Assembly (NCBI GenBank): GCA_032433765.1
Contig: JAVIAB010000102.1
Span: 8,685,521-8,749,520, forward strand
Length of the DNA: 64,000 nt
Reading direction: 5' to 3'
DNA from: Megaustenia siamemsis
Lineage: Eukaryota > Mollusca > Gastropoda > Stylommatophora > Ariophantidae
Every line of letters begins with the position of its first letter. Position 1 is the first letter of the stretch. The notes under the pieces were generated by a model, which made no database searches, was not told where the DNA came from, and worked only from the letters and a program-made list of their open reading frames with translations. Below, piece by piece: positions 44,001 through 55,169 of the stretch. The translations under genes were made by a program, and so were the position numbers.

Positions 44001-47000
44001 CTGGTTGTGTGTTGTCATTCTGTATAGTAGTCTTGTGTAAGTTCTTGTGCTGGTTGTGTGTTGTCATTCTGTATAGTAGTCTTGTGTAAGTTCTTGTGCT
44101 GGTTGTGTGTTGTCATTCTGTATAGTAGTCTTGTGTAAGTTCTTGTGCTGGTTGTGTGTTGTCATTCTGTATAGTAGTCTTGTGTAAGTTCTTGTGCTGG
44201 TTGTGTGTTGTCATTCTGTATAGTAGTCTTGTGTAAGTTCTTGTGCTGGTTGTGTGTTGTCATTCTGTATAGTAGTCTTGTGTAAGTTCTTGTGCTGGTT
44301 GTGTGTTGTCATTCTGTATAGTAGTCTTGTGGACATTCTTGTGCTGGTTGTGTGTTGTCATTCTGTATAGTAGTCTTGTGGACATTCTTGTGCTGGTTGT
44401 GTGTTGTCATTCTGTATAGTAGTCTTGTGTAAGTTCTTGTGCTGGTTGTGTGTTGTCATTCTGTATAGTAGTCTTGTGGACATTCTTGTGCTGGTTGTGT
44501 GTTGTCATTCTGTATAGTAGTCTTGTGTAAGTTCTTGTGCTGGTTGTGTGTTGTCATTCTGTATAGTAGTCTTGTGGACGTTCTTGTGCTGGTTGTGTGT
44601 TGTCATTCTGTATAGTAGTCTTGTGTAAGTTCTTGTGCTGGTTGTGTGTTGTCATTCTGTATAGTAGTCTTGTGGACATTCTTGTGCTGGTTGTGTGTTG
44701 TCATTCTGTATAGTAGTCTTGTGTAAGTTCTTGTGCTGGTTGTGTGTTGTCATTCTGTATAGTAGTCTTGTGTAAGTTCTTGTGCTGGTTGTGTGTTGTC
44801 ATTCTGTATAGTAGTCTTGTGTAAGTTCTTGTGCTGGTTGTGTGTTGTCATTCTGTATAGTAGTCTTGTGTAAGTTCTTGTGCTGGTTGTGTGTTGTCAT
44901 TCTGTATAGTAGTCTTGTGTAAGTTCTTGTGCTGGTTGTGTGTTGTCATTCTGTATAGTAGTCTTGTGGAAATTCTTGTGCTGGTTGTGTGTTGTCATTC
45001 TGTATAGTAGTCTTGTGTAAGTTCTTGTGCTGGTTGTGTGTTGTCATTCTGTATAGTAGTCTTGTGTAAGTTCTTGTGCTGGTTGTGTGTTGTCATTCTG
45101 TATAGTAGTCTTGTGTAAGTTCTTGTGCTGGTTGTGTGTTGTCATTCTGTATAGTAGTCTTGTGTAAATTCTTGTGCTGCTTGTGTGTTGTCATTCTGTA
45201 TAGTAGTCTTGTGGACATTCTTGTGCTGGTTGTGTGTTGTCATTCTGTATAGTAGTCTTGTGTAAGTTCTTGTGCTGGTTGTGTGTTGTCATTCTGTATA
45301 GTAGTCTTGTGGACATTCTTGTGCTGGTTGTGTGTTGTCATTCCGTATAGTAGTCTTGTGTAAGTTCTTGTGCTGGTTGTGTGTTGTCATTCTGTATAGT
45401 AGTCTTGTGTAAGTTCTTGTGCTGGTTGTGTGTTGTCATTCTGTATAGTAGTCTTGTGTAAGTTCTTGTGCTGGTTGTGTGTTGTCATTCTGTATAGTAG
45501 TCTTGTGTAAGTTCTTGTGCTGGTTGTGTGTTGTCATTCTGTATAGTAGTCTTGTGTAAGTTCTTGTGCTGGTTGTGTGTTGTCATTCTGTATAGTAGTC
45601 TTGTGTAAGTTCTTGTGCTGGTTGTGTGTTGTCATTCTGTATAGTAGTCTTGTGTAAGTTCTTGTGCTGGTTGTGTGTTGTCATTCTGTATAGTAGTCTT
45701 GTGTAAGTTCTTGTGCTGGTTGTGTGTTGTCATTCTGTATAGTAGTCTTGTGTAAGTTCTTGTGCTGGTTGTGTGTTGTCATTCTGAATAGTAGTCTTGT
45801 GTAAGTTCTTGTGCTGGTTGTGTGTTGTCATTCTGTATAGTAGTCTTGTGGACATTCTTGTGCTGGTTGTGTGTTGTCATTCTGTATAGTAGTCTTGTGG
45901 ACATTCTTGTGCTGGTTGTGTGTTGTCATTCTGTATAGTAGTCTTGTGTAAGTTCTTGTGCTGGTTGTGTGTTGTCATTCTGTATAGTAGTCTTGTGGAC
46001 ATTCTTGTGCTGGTTGTGTGTTGTCATTCTGTATAGTAGTCTTGTGGACATTCTTGTGCTGGTTGTGTGTTGTCATTCTGTATAGTAATCTTGTGGACGT
46101 TCTTGTGCTGGTTGTGTGTTGTCATTCTGTATAGTAGTCTTGTGTAAGTTCTTGTGCTGGTTGTGTGTTGTCATTCTGTATAGTAGTCTTGTGGACATTC
46201 TTGTGCTGGTTGTGTGTTGTCATTCTGTATAGTAGTCTTGTGTAAGTTCTTGTGCTGGTTGTGTGTTGTCATTCTGTATAGTAGTCTTGTGTAAGTTCTT
46301 GTGCTGGTTGTGTGTTGTCATTCTGTATAGTAGTCTTGTGTAAGTTCTTGTGCTGGTTGTGTGTTGTCATTCTGTATAGTAGTCTTGTGTAAGTTCTTGT
46401 GCTGGTTGTGTGTTGTCATTCTGTATAGTAGTCTTGTGTAAGTTCTTGTGCTGGTTGTGTGTTGTCATTCTGTATAGTAGTCTTGTGGAAATTCTTGTGC
46501 TGGTTGTGTGTTGTCATTCTGTATAGTAGTCTTGTGTAAGTTCTTGTGCTGGTTGTGTGTTGTCATTCTGTATAGTAGTCTTGTGTAAGTTCTTGTGCTG
46601 GTTGTGTGTTGTCATTCTGTATAGTAGTCTTGTGGACATTCTTGTGCTGGTTGTGTGTTGTCATTCTGTATAGTAGTCTTGTGTAAGTTCTTGTGCTGGT
46701 TGTGTGTTGTCATTCTGTATAGTAGTCTTGTGTAAGTTCTTGTGCTGGTTGTGTGTTGTCATTCTGTATAGTAGTCTTGTGTAAGTTCTTGTGCTGGTTG
46801 TGTGTTGTCTTTCTGTATAGTAGTCTTGTGTAAGTTCTTGTGCTGGTTGTGTGTTGTCATTCTGTATAGTAGTCTTGTGTAAGTTCTTGTGCTGGTTGTG
46901 TGTTGTCATTCTGTATAGTAGTCTTGTGTAAGTTCTTGTGCTGGTTGTGTGTTGTCATTCTGTATAGTAGTCTTGTGTAAGTTCTTGTGCTGGTTGTGTG

Positions 47001-50000
47001 TTGTCATTCTGTATAGTAGTCTTGTGTAAGTTCTTGTGCTGGTTGTGTGTTGTCATTCTGTATAGTAGTCTTGTGTAAGTTCTTGTACTGGTTGTGTGTT
47101 GTCATTCTGTATAGTAGTCTTGTGTAAGTTCTTGTGCTGGTTGTGTGTTGTCATTCTGTATAGTAGTCTTGTGTAAGTTCTTGTGCTGGTTGTGTGTTGT
47201 CATTCTGTATAGTAGTCTTGTGTAAGTTCTTGTGCTGGTTGTGTGTTGTCATTCTGTATAGTAGTCTTGTGTAAGTTCTTGTGCTGGTTGTGTGTTGTCA
47301 TTCTGTATAGTAGTCTTGTGTAAGTTCTTGTGCTGGTTGTGTGTTGTCATTCTGTATAGTAGTCTTGTGTAAGTTCTTGTGCTGGTTGTGTGTTGTCATT
47401 CTGTATAGTAGTCTTGTGGACATTCTTGTGCTGGTTGTGTGTTGTCATTCTGTATAGTAGTCTTGTGGACATTCTTGTGCTGGTTGTGTGTTGTCATTCT
47501 GTATAGTAGTCTTGTGTAAGTTCTTGTGCTGGTTGTGTGTTGTCATTCTGTATAGTAGTCTTGTGCAAGTTCTTGTGCTGGTTGTGTGTTGTCTTTCTGT
47601 ATAGTAGTCTTGTGTAAGTTCTTGTGCTGGTTGTGTGTTGTCATTCTGTATAGTAGTCTTGTGTAAGTTCTTGTGCTGGTTGTGTGTTGTCATTCTGTAT
47701 AGTAGTCTTGTGTAAGTTCTTGTGCTGGTTGTGTGTTGTCATTCTGTATAGTAGTCTTGTGTAAGTTCTTGTGCTGGTTGTGTGTTGTCATTCTGTATAG
47801 TAGTCTTGTGTAAGTTCTTGTGCTGGTTGTGTGTTGTCATTCTGTATAGTAGTCTTGTGTAAGTTCTTGTGCTGGTTGTGTGTTGTCATTCTGTATAGTA
47901 GTCTTGTGGACATTCTTGTGCTGGTTGTGTGTTGTCATTCTGTATAGTAGTCTTGTGGACATTCTTGTGCTGGTTGTGTGTTGTCATTCTGTATAGTAGT
48001 CTTGTGTAAGTTCTTGTGCTGGTTGTGTGTTGTCATTCTGTATAGTAGTCTTGTGTAAATTCTTGTGCTGCTTGTGTGTTGTCATTCTGTATAGTAGTCT
48101 TGTGGACATTCTTGTGCTGGTTGTGTGTTGTCATTCTGTATAGTAGTCTTGTGTAAGTTCTTGTGCTGGTTGTGTGTTGTCATTCTGTATAGTAGTCTTG
48201 TGTAAGTTCTTGTGCTGGTTGTGTGTTGTCATTCTGTATAGTAGTCTTGTGTAAGTTCTTGTGCTGGTTGTGTGTTGTCATTCTGTATAGTAGTCTTGTG
48301 TAAGTTCTTGTGCTGGTTGTGTGTTGTCATTCTGTATAGTAGTCTTGTGTAAGTTCTTGTGCTGGTTGTGTGTTGTCATTCTGTATAGTAGTCTTGTGTA
48401 AGTTCTTGTGTTGGTTGTGTGTTGTCATTCTGTATAGTAGTCTTGTGGACATTCTTGTGCTGGTTGTGTGTTGTCATTCTGTATAGTAGTCTTGTGTAAG
48501 TTTTTGTGCTGGTTGTGTGTTGTCATTCTGTATAGTAGTCTTGTGGACATTCTTGTGCTGGTTGTGTGTTGTCATTCTGTATAGTAGTCTTGTGTAAGTT
48601 CTTGTGCTGGTTGTGTGTTGTCATTCTGTATAGTAGTCTTGTGGACATTCTTGTGCTGGTTGTGTGTTGTCATTCTGTATAGTAGTCTTGTGTAAGTTCT
48701 TGTGCTGGTTGTGTGTTGTCATTCTGTATAGTAGTCTTGTGGACATTCTTGTGCTGGTTGTGTGTTGTCATTCTGTATAGTAGTCTTGTGTAAGTTCTTG
48801 TGACGGTTGTGTGTTGTCATTCTGTATAGTAGTCTTGTGTAAGTTCTTGTGCTGGTTGTGTGTTGTCATTCTGTATAGTTGTCTTGTGTAAGTTCTTGTG
48901 CTGGTTGTGTGTTGTCATTCTGTATAGTAGTCTTGTGTAAGTTCTTGTGCTGGTTGTGTGTTGTCATTCTGTATAGTAGTCTTGTGGACATTCTTGTGCT
49001 GGTTGTGTGTTGTCATTCTGTATAGTAGTCTTGTGGACGTTCTTGTGCTGGTTGTGTGTTGTCATTCTGTATAGTAGTCTTGTGGACATTCTTGTGCTGG
49101 TTGTGTGTTGTCATTCTGTATAGTAGTCTTGTGTAAGTTCTTGTGCTGGTTGTGTGTTGTCATTCTGTATAGTAGTCTTGTGTAAGTTCTTGTGCTGGTT
49201 GTGTGTTGTCATTCTGTATAGTAGTCTTGTGTAAGTTCTTGTGCTGGTTGTGTGTTGTCATTCTGTATAGTAGTCTTGTGTAAGTTCTTGTGCTGGTTGT
49301 GTGTTGTCATTCTGTATAGTAGTCTTGTGTAAGTTCTTGTGCTGGTTGTGTGTTGTCATTCTGTATAGTAGTCTTGTGTAAGTTCTTGTGCTGGTTGTGT
49401 GTTGTCATTCTGTATAGTAGTCTTGTGTAAGTTCTTGTGCTGGTTGTGTGTTGTCATTCTGTATAGTAGTCTTGTGTAAGTTCTTGTGCTGGTTGTGTGT
49501 TGTCATTCTGTATAGTAGTCTTGTGGACATTCTTGTGCTGGTTGTGTGTTGTCATTCTGTATAGTAGTCTTGTGTAAGTTCTTGTGCTGGTTGTGTGTTG
49601 TCATTCTGTATAGTAGTCTTGTGTAAGTTCTTGTGCTGGTTGTGTGTTGTCATTCTGTATAGTAGTCTTGTGTAAGTTCTTGTGCTGGTTGTGTGTTGTC
49701 ATTCTGTATAGTAGTCTTGTGTAAGTTCTTGTGCTGGTTGTGTGTTGTCATTCTGTATAGTAGTCATGTGTAAGTTCTTGTGCTGGTTGTGTGTTGTCAT
49801 TCTGTATAGTAGTCTTGTGTAAGTTCTTGTGCTGGTTGTGTGTTGTCATTCTGTATAGTAGTCTTGTGTAAGTTCTTGTGCTGGTTGTGTGTTGTCATTC
49901 TGTATAGTAGTCTTGTGTAAGTTCTTGTGCTGGTTGTGTGTTGTCATTCTGTATAGTAGTCTTGTGTAAGTTCTTGTGCTGGTTGTGTGTTGTCATTCTG

Positions 50001-50148
50001 TATAGTAGTCTTGTGGACATTCTTGTGCTGGTTGTGTGTTGTCATTCTGTATTGTAGTCTTGTGTAAGTTCTTGTGTTGGTTGTGTGTTGTCATTCTGTA
50101 TAGTAGTCTTGTGTAAGTTCTTGTGCTGGTTGTGTGTTGTCATTCTGT
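41037..50148. repeat. 49-bp satellite-like array, about 186 units, 9.1 kb
   Basis: The consensus unit is gtaagttcttgtgctggttg, tgtgttgtcattctgtatag, tagtcttgt. A second class has ggacatt in place of gtaagtt, and the two are intermixed. The array starts next to element A ORF2 and ends at the last codons of element A ORF1. Linked rare variants recur at exact multiples of 49: 43161 and 47081 (80 units), 43641 and 47561 (80), 45177 and 48068 (59), 43821 and 45340 (31). This shows higher-order duplications. On the minus strand one of the three frames has a TGA in the standard unit, so reading frames are short. Confidence 0.95.
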
Positions 50149-51296
50149 TTTCCAGGTTCATCTTCTGAATCTGTTTTTTTTTGGCGTCTGGGCTTTTGTT
50201 CTGGAAGTCTGCTGCCGCGTGTGCTCTTTTGTTGTTTGTTCTGATTTCTTTTGTTTGGTGTTACATTTCTTCTTTTAGTTGGCGGGGCTGTGTCATTTAC
50301 TGCTGGTGCTGCAGTAGTTGTATTTGAATCTATGGTCTGGACCTGTTTTGTAAGGACTGGTTCCTCGACTGTCTTGACTCTCAGGCTTGGTCTCTTGGGG
50401 CACCGGTTTTCCCAGTGTGAGTCGAGACCACAGTGAGAACATGGTGTTCTCCTGCCTGGCAAGGTCACGAAAACTTTGATAGTTTCGTTTATTTTCCCTG
50501 TAAGTCTTATTTTGATGCAGTATGGTATTTCCACCTCTGGGGTTGGCTTATACCAAAATGTCCACCTGTCGGCTTGGAAGGAGTCTTGTTTTACTTGGGC
50601 CTCTTTATCTCCGGTCATTCTGTATACCATATCTTGTACTTGTTGGCTTTTCAGTGTTGGTGGCATCCAGTGGATGCATCCTCTTGCTCGCTCCTTATCT
50701 CCGGTTATTCTGTATACAATATCTTGTACATTTTGGCTTTTCAGTGTTAGTGGCATCCAGTGGATGCATCCTCTTGCTCGCTCCTTATCTCCGGTCATTC
50801 TGTATACAATATCTTGTACATTTTGGCTTTTCAGTGTTAGTGGCATCCAGTGGATGCATCCTCTTGCTCGCTTCTTTTCTTGGTGGCATATCACTATTGT
50901 GACGTTTGGATCTTTTAGTAGGATAGTTTTGTCTCGGAGATCATTGTATCTCTGCTCGTGTGCTTCGGGTTTTAAAGTAAAAAACCACTTTCTTGTGTCG
51001 CTAAATCGGTACAAGGTGTTTATACCGTTGAACATGACCCCGGCGGGGCCTACAAGGATGCTTGTCATCAAGGAAATTGAGATTTTTGTGGCGTCTGGGC
51101 CGCTGACATTTGCCTCCAAAGTGCCTTTCACGTGCTTCTCGTCTATGTCAAACTCGTGTGTTGCGTGTTCCGCTTTATCTGACAGCTTGGGAGGCATCTG
51201 GAGCTGCTCTGTTTTGGATCTCTCTTCTGAAGTCGTCTGGAAGGCTTGGGTAGTTTGGATTGTCTTCTTCCCTGTGTTTGGCGTTTTCTTTGGCAT
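50091..51296 (-). CDS. Element A ORF1: CCHC nucleic-acid binding protein
   Basis: A single 401-codon frame starts at ATG 51296. After a polar N-terminus (residues 1-55) come TKISISLMTSILVGPAGVMF and LYRFSDTRKWFFTLK. Then follow three in-frame 30-residue copies of ERARGCIHWMPLTLKSQNVQ plus DIVYRMTGDK (about residues 143-232), WTFWYKPTPEVEIPYCIKI, and PCSHCGLDSHWENRC, a C-x2-C-x4-H-x4-C knuckle (about 50403-50445). A Lys/Arg/Thr-rich tail runs into the first 49-bp unit and stops at 50091. It is the only long intact frame in the Tx1-like set and is homologous to ORF1 of element B. Its role would be RNA coating during retrotransposition. Confidence 0.8.
   Translation of the reverse strand: MPKKTPNTGKKTIQTTQAFQTTSEERSKTEQLQMPPKLSDKAEHATHEFDIDEKHVKGTLEANVSGPDATKISISLMTSILVGPAGVMFNGINTLYRFSDTRKWFFTLKPEAHEQRYNDLRDKTILLKDPNVTIVICHQEKKRARGCIHWMPLTLKSQNVQDIVYRMTGDKERARGCIHWMPLTLKSQNVQDIVYRITGDKERARGCIHWMPPTLKSQQVQDMVYRMTGDKEAQVKQDSFQADRWTFWYKPTPEVEIPYCIKIRLTGKINETIKVFVTLPGRRTPCSHCGLDSHWENRCPKRPSLRVKTVEEPVLTKQVQTIDSNTTTAAPAVNDTAPPTKRRNVTPNKRNQNKQQKSTRGSRLPEQKPRRQKKTDSEDEPGKQNDNTQPAQELTQDYYTE
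50601..50870 (-). repeat. 90-bp in-frame triplication in element A ORF1
   Basis: Copies lie at 50601-50690, 50691-50780 and 50781-50870. They begin ctcnttatctccggt and end ggatgcatcctcttgctcg. Each encodes 30 residues. Element B has the corresponding segment (GVIHWFPPTI through KMTGDKE) once. The protein frame is preserved. Confidence 0.9.
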
Positions 51297-51480
51297 GATT
51301 CCGTGCGAGTTTATTTTATGCTTATTCTTGCGTAATCTCTATTTCATTTAATAGATTTCTCTGTCTGCAACAAAACCGTTTGTTCTTTTAAATCATTGTT
51401 CTTTTTCAGTTTCTTAGACTCTCATGACATCTGTGTCAATTTCCTTTGACTTTTCCTCCTTTTCCTCGTCCGGACATTTT
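51297..51480 (-). other. Leader upstream of element A ORF1
   Basis: About 180 bp of AT-rich sequence separates the ORF1 ATG of element A from the 3' end of the next Tx1-like copy. It may be the 5' UTR of element A. No promoter element can be named. Confidence 0.35.
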
Positions 51481-52190
51481 GAGTTTTGAGTGTTAAAATA
51501 CAAAGTATTCGTACAATTCGTAGAATATGTGTTCTTCTGTTTCTTGCATGTTTCGTCTGCAAAGTTGGCATTTTGCTGTCTGTCCTGATATATCAGCTTC
51601 TCTTTCTGTTGTGGGTGTCATGCTGTATATAAGTCTTCCTTCGCTTTGTGAGCGATGTGTGGATTGTGGAGGTTTGAGAAGGTGCTGGTGTAGTCTGTGA
51701 GAAAATATATTTGGCCACTCTTGATTCTGAGCTGTAGTGGAGGTGCTTGCTGTTTAATGAGGTGTTTGTAAATGGTGTTTGTCTTTTGATGTAATAGGTT
51801 GTCGTGTCCTTGGATGGCTTGAATGCAAGTTTTGTAGAATGTGGGCGTGAGGCCGAAGTGGTGAGGTATTTGATTGTTAAGTTTTCTGAATTGAATAATA
51901 AGTCCCATGTAGTAGTGTGCGAACGTATAATTGTCTGGTTGTTGGAATATGAGGCTCACGTGACTTATCCTGAACGCTTTAATTTGTATGTGTGTCCTGT
52001 AGTGAAATCACCCCTTGTTTTTGTGTGCTGTATCATGTATCCGTGTTTTACGTTGTATGATGTGTGTAGTGTGTCCCAAAACAAAATGTTAAATCAATTT
52101 GTTTATTTATATTATTGTTTGCTGCGGTGGGTTAAAAAAATGTGGCTATATATGTTAGTTATGGTTCCCCTTTTTCATTGTCAAACTCAA
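51481..52190 (-). pseudogene. Tx1/L1-like ORF2 C-terminus (copy C)
   Basis: The minus strand reads LIFQQPDNYTFAHYYMGL, FRKLNNQIPHHFGLTPTFYK, CIQAIQGHDNLLHQKTNTIY and FLTDYTSTFSNLHNPHIAHK. A frame change then gives the CQLC-type knuckle near 51560-51580. Upstream parts (LTYIATFFNPPQQTI-like) decay near 52130-52190. It has the same orientation as elements A and B, and A begins right after it. Confidence 0.7.
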
Positions 52191-53024
52191 TAGGAAACGT
52201 AGGGAACAGAATCAGGGGATAACCATTCATGTCATTTGTGTAAATTTTTGTTGTTGAAAGATCTTGTATGTTTTTTTTATTCCGACAACCATAGCAATGG
52301 CAACTATGTACAATTATTCACAGCGGCCAGCGATTACACATCTCGCTCGGCCAGTCACACACCATATTACAGAATTTACATCTCTACTGGATACTCTCGC
52401 TTCTGTGCGTCTGCTTTCTCAGGCTTATTTTACTTAATAATATAGATGATAAAGAACAGGACACCAATAATTCTAATAATGTGCTGGCGAGTAGTAGTAT
52501 ACCTGTGCCTACGTCATACAGGGGCACATTCTCGTGTATTTTCACACTTCACAGGAAATGTAGGGACAGAAGTTAAGGGGATAACCATTCATGTCATTTG
52601 TGTAAATGGAAGGGCTGCTGTCCCCAGGATCCCCACCTCACTAGGACTGATGCTCTATGCTAGAGCTGCCTAGCTAGTGGAGACTAGCCCAGCTTCAACA
52701 GCACACAGACGTGCGCGATTGCAATCTCGGCACTAAGGACATCAGGTGTTACCTTGGTCCGACCACGCATCTTCCACCCCTCTGATGTTGCGTTCAAACA
52801 ATGACATAATGGGAGGTATCAGCACAGTACCCAAAGACTACTATGCCATGTAGCCGACATGACACAGTCTGTGCTGCTAGAGCAGGCAACACAGGCGCTG
52901 AACCTAGGATGACACGAGCAGTCACGTCTTAATCATTGGCAACAATCAGACAGTTCCTTCTCAAAATCTGCACTAGCAGTTCTGAGAGGGCGGCCACTAG
53001 AACGTCATAAAACTAATAAATAGT
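52191..53024. other. No gene recognised: contains a ~50-bp direct repeat
   Basis: The block ggataaccattcatgtcatt plus tgtgtaaat, with a similar lead-in, occurs at about 52190-52245 and 52555-52608. This suggests an element with direct terminal repeats or a duplication, with about 365 bp spacing. No internal coding motif was recognised. GC content is higher from 52600 to 53000, without an assignable frame. Confidence 0.35.
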
Positions 53025-53600
53025 ATATAAGACACTTGCTATTGTAATATTATAAGAGTGCCACAAGTTTGTATATCACTAGAATAAAATGTATATCTTC
53101 TAATAATTTGTAAGTTTAAATATACAAAAACTAATTAGGCAATCTGTCTTACAATGCACTAAGATTAAATCTTATCAATTAATGTTTATGTGCCTTTAAT
53201 ATACGATGCAAATGGGAAAAATTATTTAACATGTTTTTTTAAAAGTGTTATTTTCCTTGTTTACTAAGGGAAGCCACTGCAAAAATTGATTTTAATTAAT
53301 TGTTTTATATATATTAAATAAGACACTTGCTATTGTAATATTATAAGACTGCCACAAGTTTGTATATCACTAGAATAAACTGTATATTTTCTAAAATGTG
53401 TAAGTATAAATATAAAAAATACGTATTATGCAATCTGTCTTACAATGCACTAAGATTAAATCTTATCAATCAATATTTATGTGCCTTTAATTTACGATGC
53501 AAATGGGAAATATTATTTTGCATGATTTTTTTAAAGTATTATTTTCCTTGTTTACTAAGGGAAGTCACTGTAAAAATTTAATTTTTCGTAAAGTTCAAGT
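53025..53600. repeat. ~290-bp tandem duplication, AT-rich
   Basis: gacacttgctattgtaatat occurs at 53031 and 53322, and homology continues through the taagggaagycactg block to about 53575. The two copies are diverged by scattered substitutions and small indels. No coding sequence. Confidence 0.8.
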
Positions 53601-53639
53601 TATTGTTCGTAGGGGTAATTCCTTTTATTTTTAAGATAG

Positions 53640-54195
53640 TTTATAATATTCTATAAAATATTAATCTTTAGACGCGTTTAGCAATGCTTATTGGTTTAAA
53701 TTAATGCAATAAATAAATGTGCTTCTAAGTTTTGTGTAAATTAAATGAAATTAATTTGTTTAAATGGTAGCAAATAAAAATTATCCAGTAGGCATACAAT
53801 TCAATTAGCACCCACAAATGTTATCAAAATGTCCGCCAGTATAAACACGGTATTAATCAATAGACATATTTAGCAATACATATAGATTAAAATTAATGTA
53901 ATAAATAAATGTGCTTCTAAGTTTTGTGCAAATTATATGAAATTAATTTGTTTTAAATGGTAGCAATTTAAAATTATCCAGTATGCATAAAATTCAACAT
54001 GAAATCCACGATTGTTCTTATAATTGATTAAAATATTTATAAAATATTAATCTTAAGACATGTTTAGCAATGCTTATGGATTTCAATTAATGCGATAAAT
54101 AAATGTGCTTCTAAGTTTTGTGTAAATTAAATGAAATTAATTTGTTTACATGGTAGCAATTAAAAATTATCCAGTTGGCATAAAATTCAGGATGA
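53640..54195. repeat. ~180-bp AT-rich repeat, three copies (a fourth at 56165-56360)
   Basis: The core includes aaaatattaatc, agacatgtttagcaatgc, aaataaatgtgcttctaagt, gaaattaatttgtt and aaattatccagt. Copies start near 53640, 53850 and 54020, and a diverged relative is at about 56165-56360. It is non-coding and its origin is unknown. Confidence 0.75.
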
Positions 54196-54558
54196 AATTA
54201 AATTCACGATTGTTCTTACAATAGCGCCCTATGTTAACTATTAACAGTATATTTTTGTTCATCTTATCCTCACAAAATGCAAAGTGGGTAGTCAAAATCA
54301 AATTATATTTTCAGGGTATGAAGGCCATATTATCTCAGGTTCTCTAACAGAATAACTTGAATATCTTCAAGTAGTGATTAAGATGGATTTTTATAAATAA
54401 TGTTTTCCCCGAAGTTCAAGGTACCTCAATCTTTATATTGAAAAAGAATGAATATTCATTCATTATTAGTCTTTGTTTATTTGTCATGATTCTAACTTAA
54501 AAAAGAATTAAGTTTGCCACAAGTAAAAGTTATATTATACATTTATACGATTACGATG
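54196..54558. other. No gene recognised
   Basis: AT-rich single-copy-looking sequence between the 180-bp repeat and a LINE end. No frame or motif was seen. Confidence 0.4.
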
Positions 54559-54565
54559 TCATTCT

Positions 54566-54815
54566 AATATTCTATCTATCTATTGACCTTTCGAGCCGTA
54601 ACCGGCCCATAGGGCGTAGACCAAGATACACCTTCTCCTATATGAATTTTTGTTCTAGCAGTTTTCTTTTAAAGATATTTTATCAAATCTCGCCATCTGT
54701 CTCTGTTCTGTGCAAGCAGTTCTATCTCATTGAGGGAGCCGATTCCTGCTGCTCTTGCCTCTCTCATCAATGTTCTTCTCAGTGTCTCCCTGGGTCTTCC
54801 TCTTTTTCTAATATT
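54566..54815 (-). pseudogene. LINE 3' end, gctcgaaaggt family, copy 3
   Basis: On the minus strand it reads KRGRPRETLRRTLMREARAA, GSLNEIELLAQNRDRWRDLI and the 3' end ggccggttacggctcgaaag followed by (TAGA)n at 54566-54583. It is 5'-truncated within the C-terminal region. It is very close to the copies at 26.4 and 62.4 kb. Confidence 0.8.
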
Positions 54816-54960
54816 ACAAATAATAATAAGAATTACCTTAAAGCTATCAGTTGTTATTTTTATTATTAATCAAATTAAATTAAATCAGTAATATTAATAG
54901 CTCTCTCACACACTCATTATTTTTGCTGTCATAATAGGGTACAGTTCTGGATAAATATGG

Positions 54961-55155
54961 GGAGATGCAATAGCTCAGTGGTTAGTGAACTGGACTACAA
55001 AGGACAAGAGGTAGGGTTTGATCCCAACTGACAGCTTCCAGCTACACCAAACCCCAAAAATCATGTGCTGAAGGTCTGTAAAATTTATGGTCACTAACAC
55101 CATATTCCCTATACGCTACTTGGCGTGATAGGGGCACTTTACTTTTTTTTTTTTA
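54961..55155 (+). mobile_element. tRNA-derived SINE, second copy
   Basis: It starts ggagatgcaatagctcagtg (A box tagctcagtggttag), has a slightly altered B box gggtttgatccc near 55014-55025, and ends in actttactttttttt. The target duplication is ctggataaa(t/a)atgg at 54947-54960 and 55156-55169, 14 bp with one mismatch. It is shorter than the copy at 28.6 kb through an internal deletion in the body. Confidence 0.85.
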
Positions 55156-55169
55156 CTGGATAAAAATGG

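Noticed and set aside
41037..50148. Possible CRISPR-like array or long repetitive protein gene
   Set aside because: Units are contiguous with no spacers, the organism is eukaryotic, and one frame per unit contains a stop in the standard unit. The few longer frames depend on rare variants.
50476..51351. 291-codon + strand frame over element A ORF1
   Set aside because: It is antisense to a frame with a clear CCHC knuckle and a homologue in element B. The long antisense frame is a by-product of composition.
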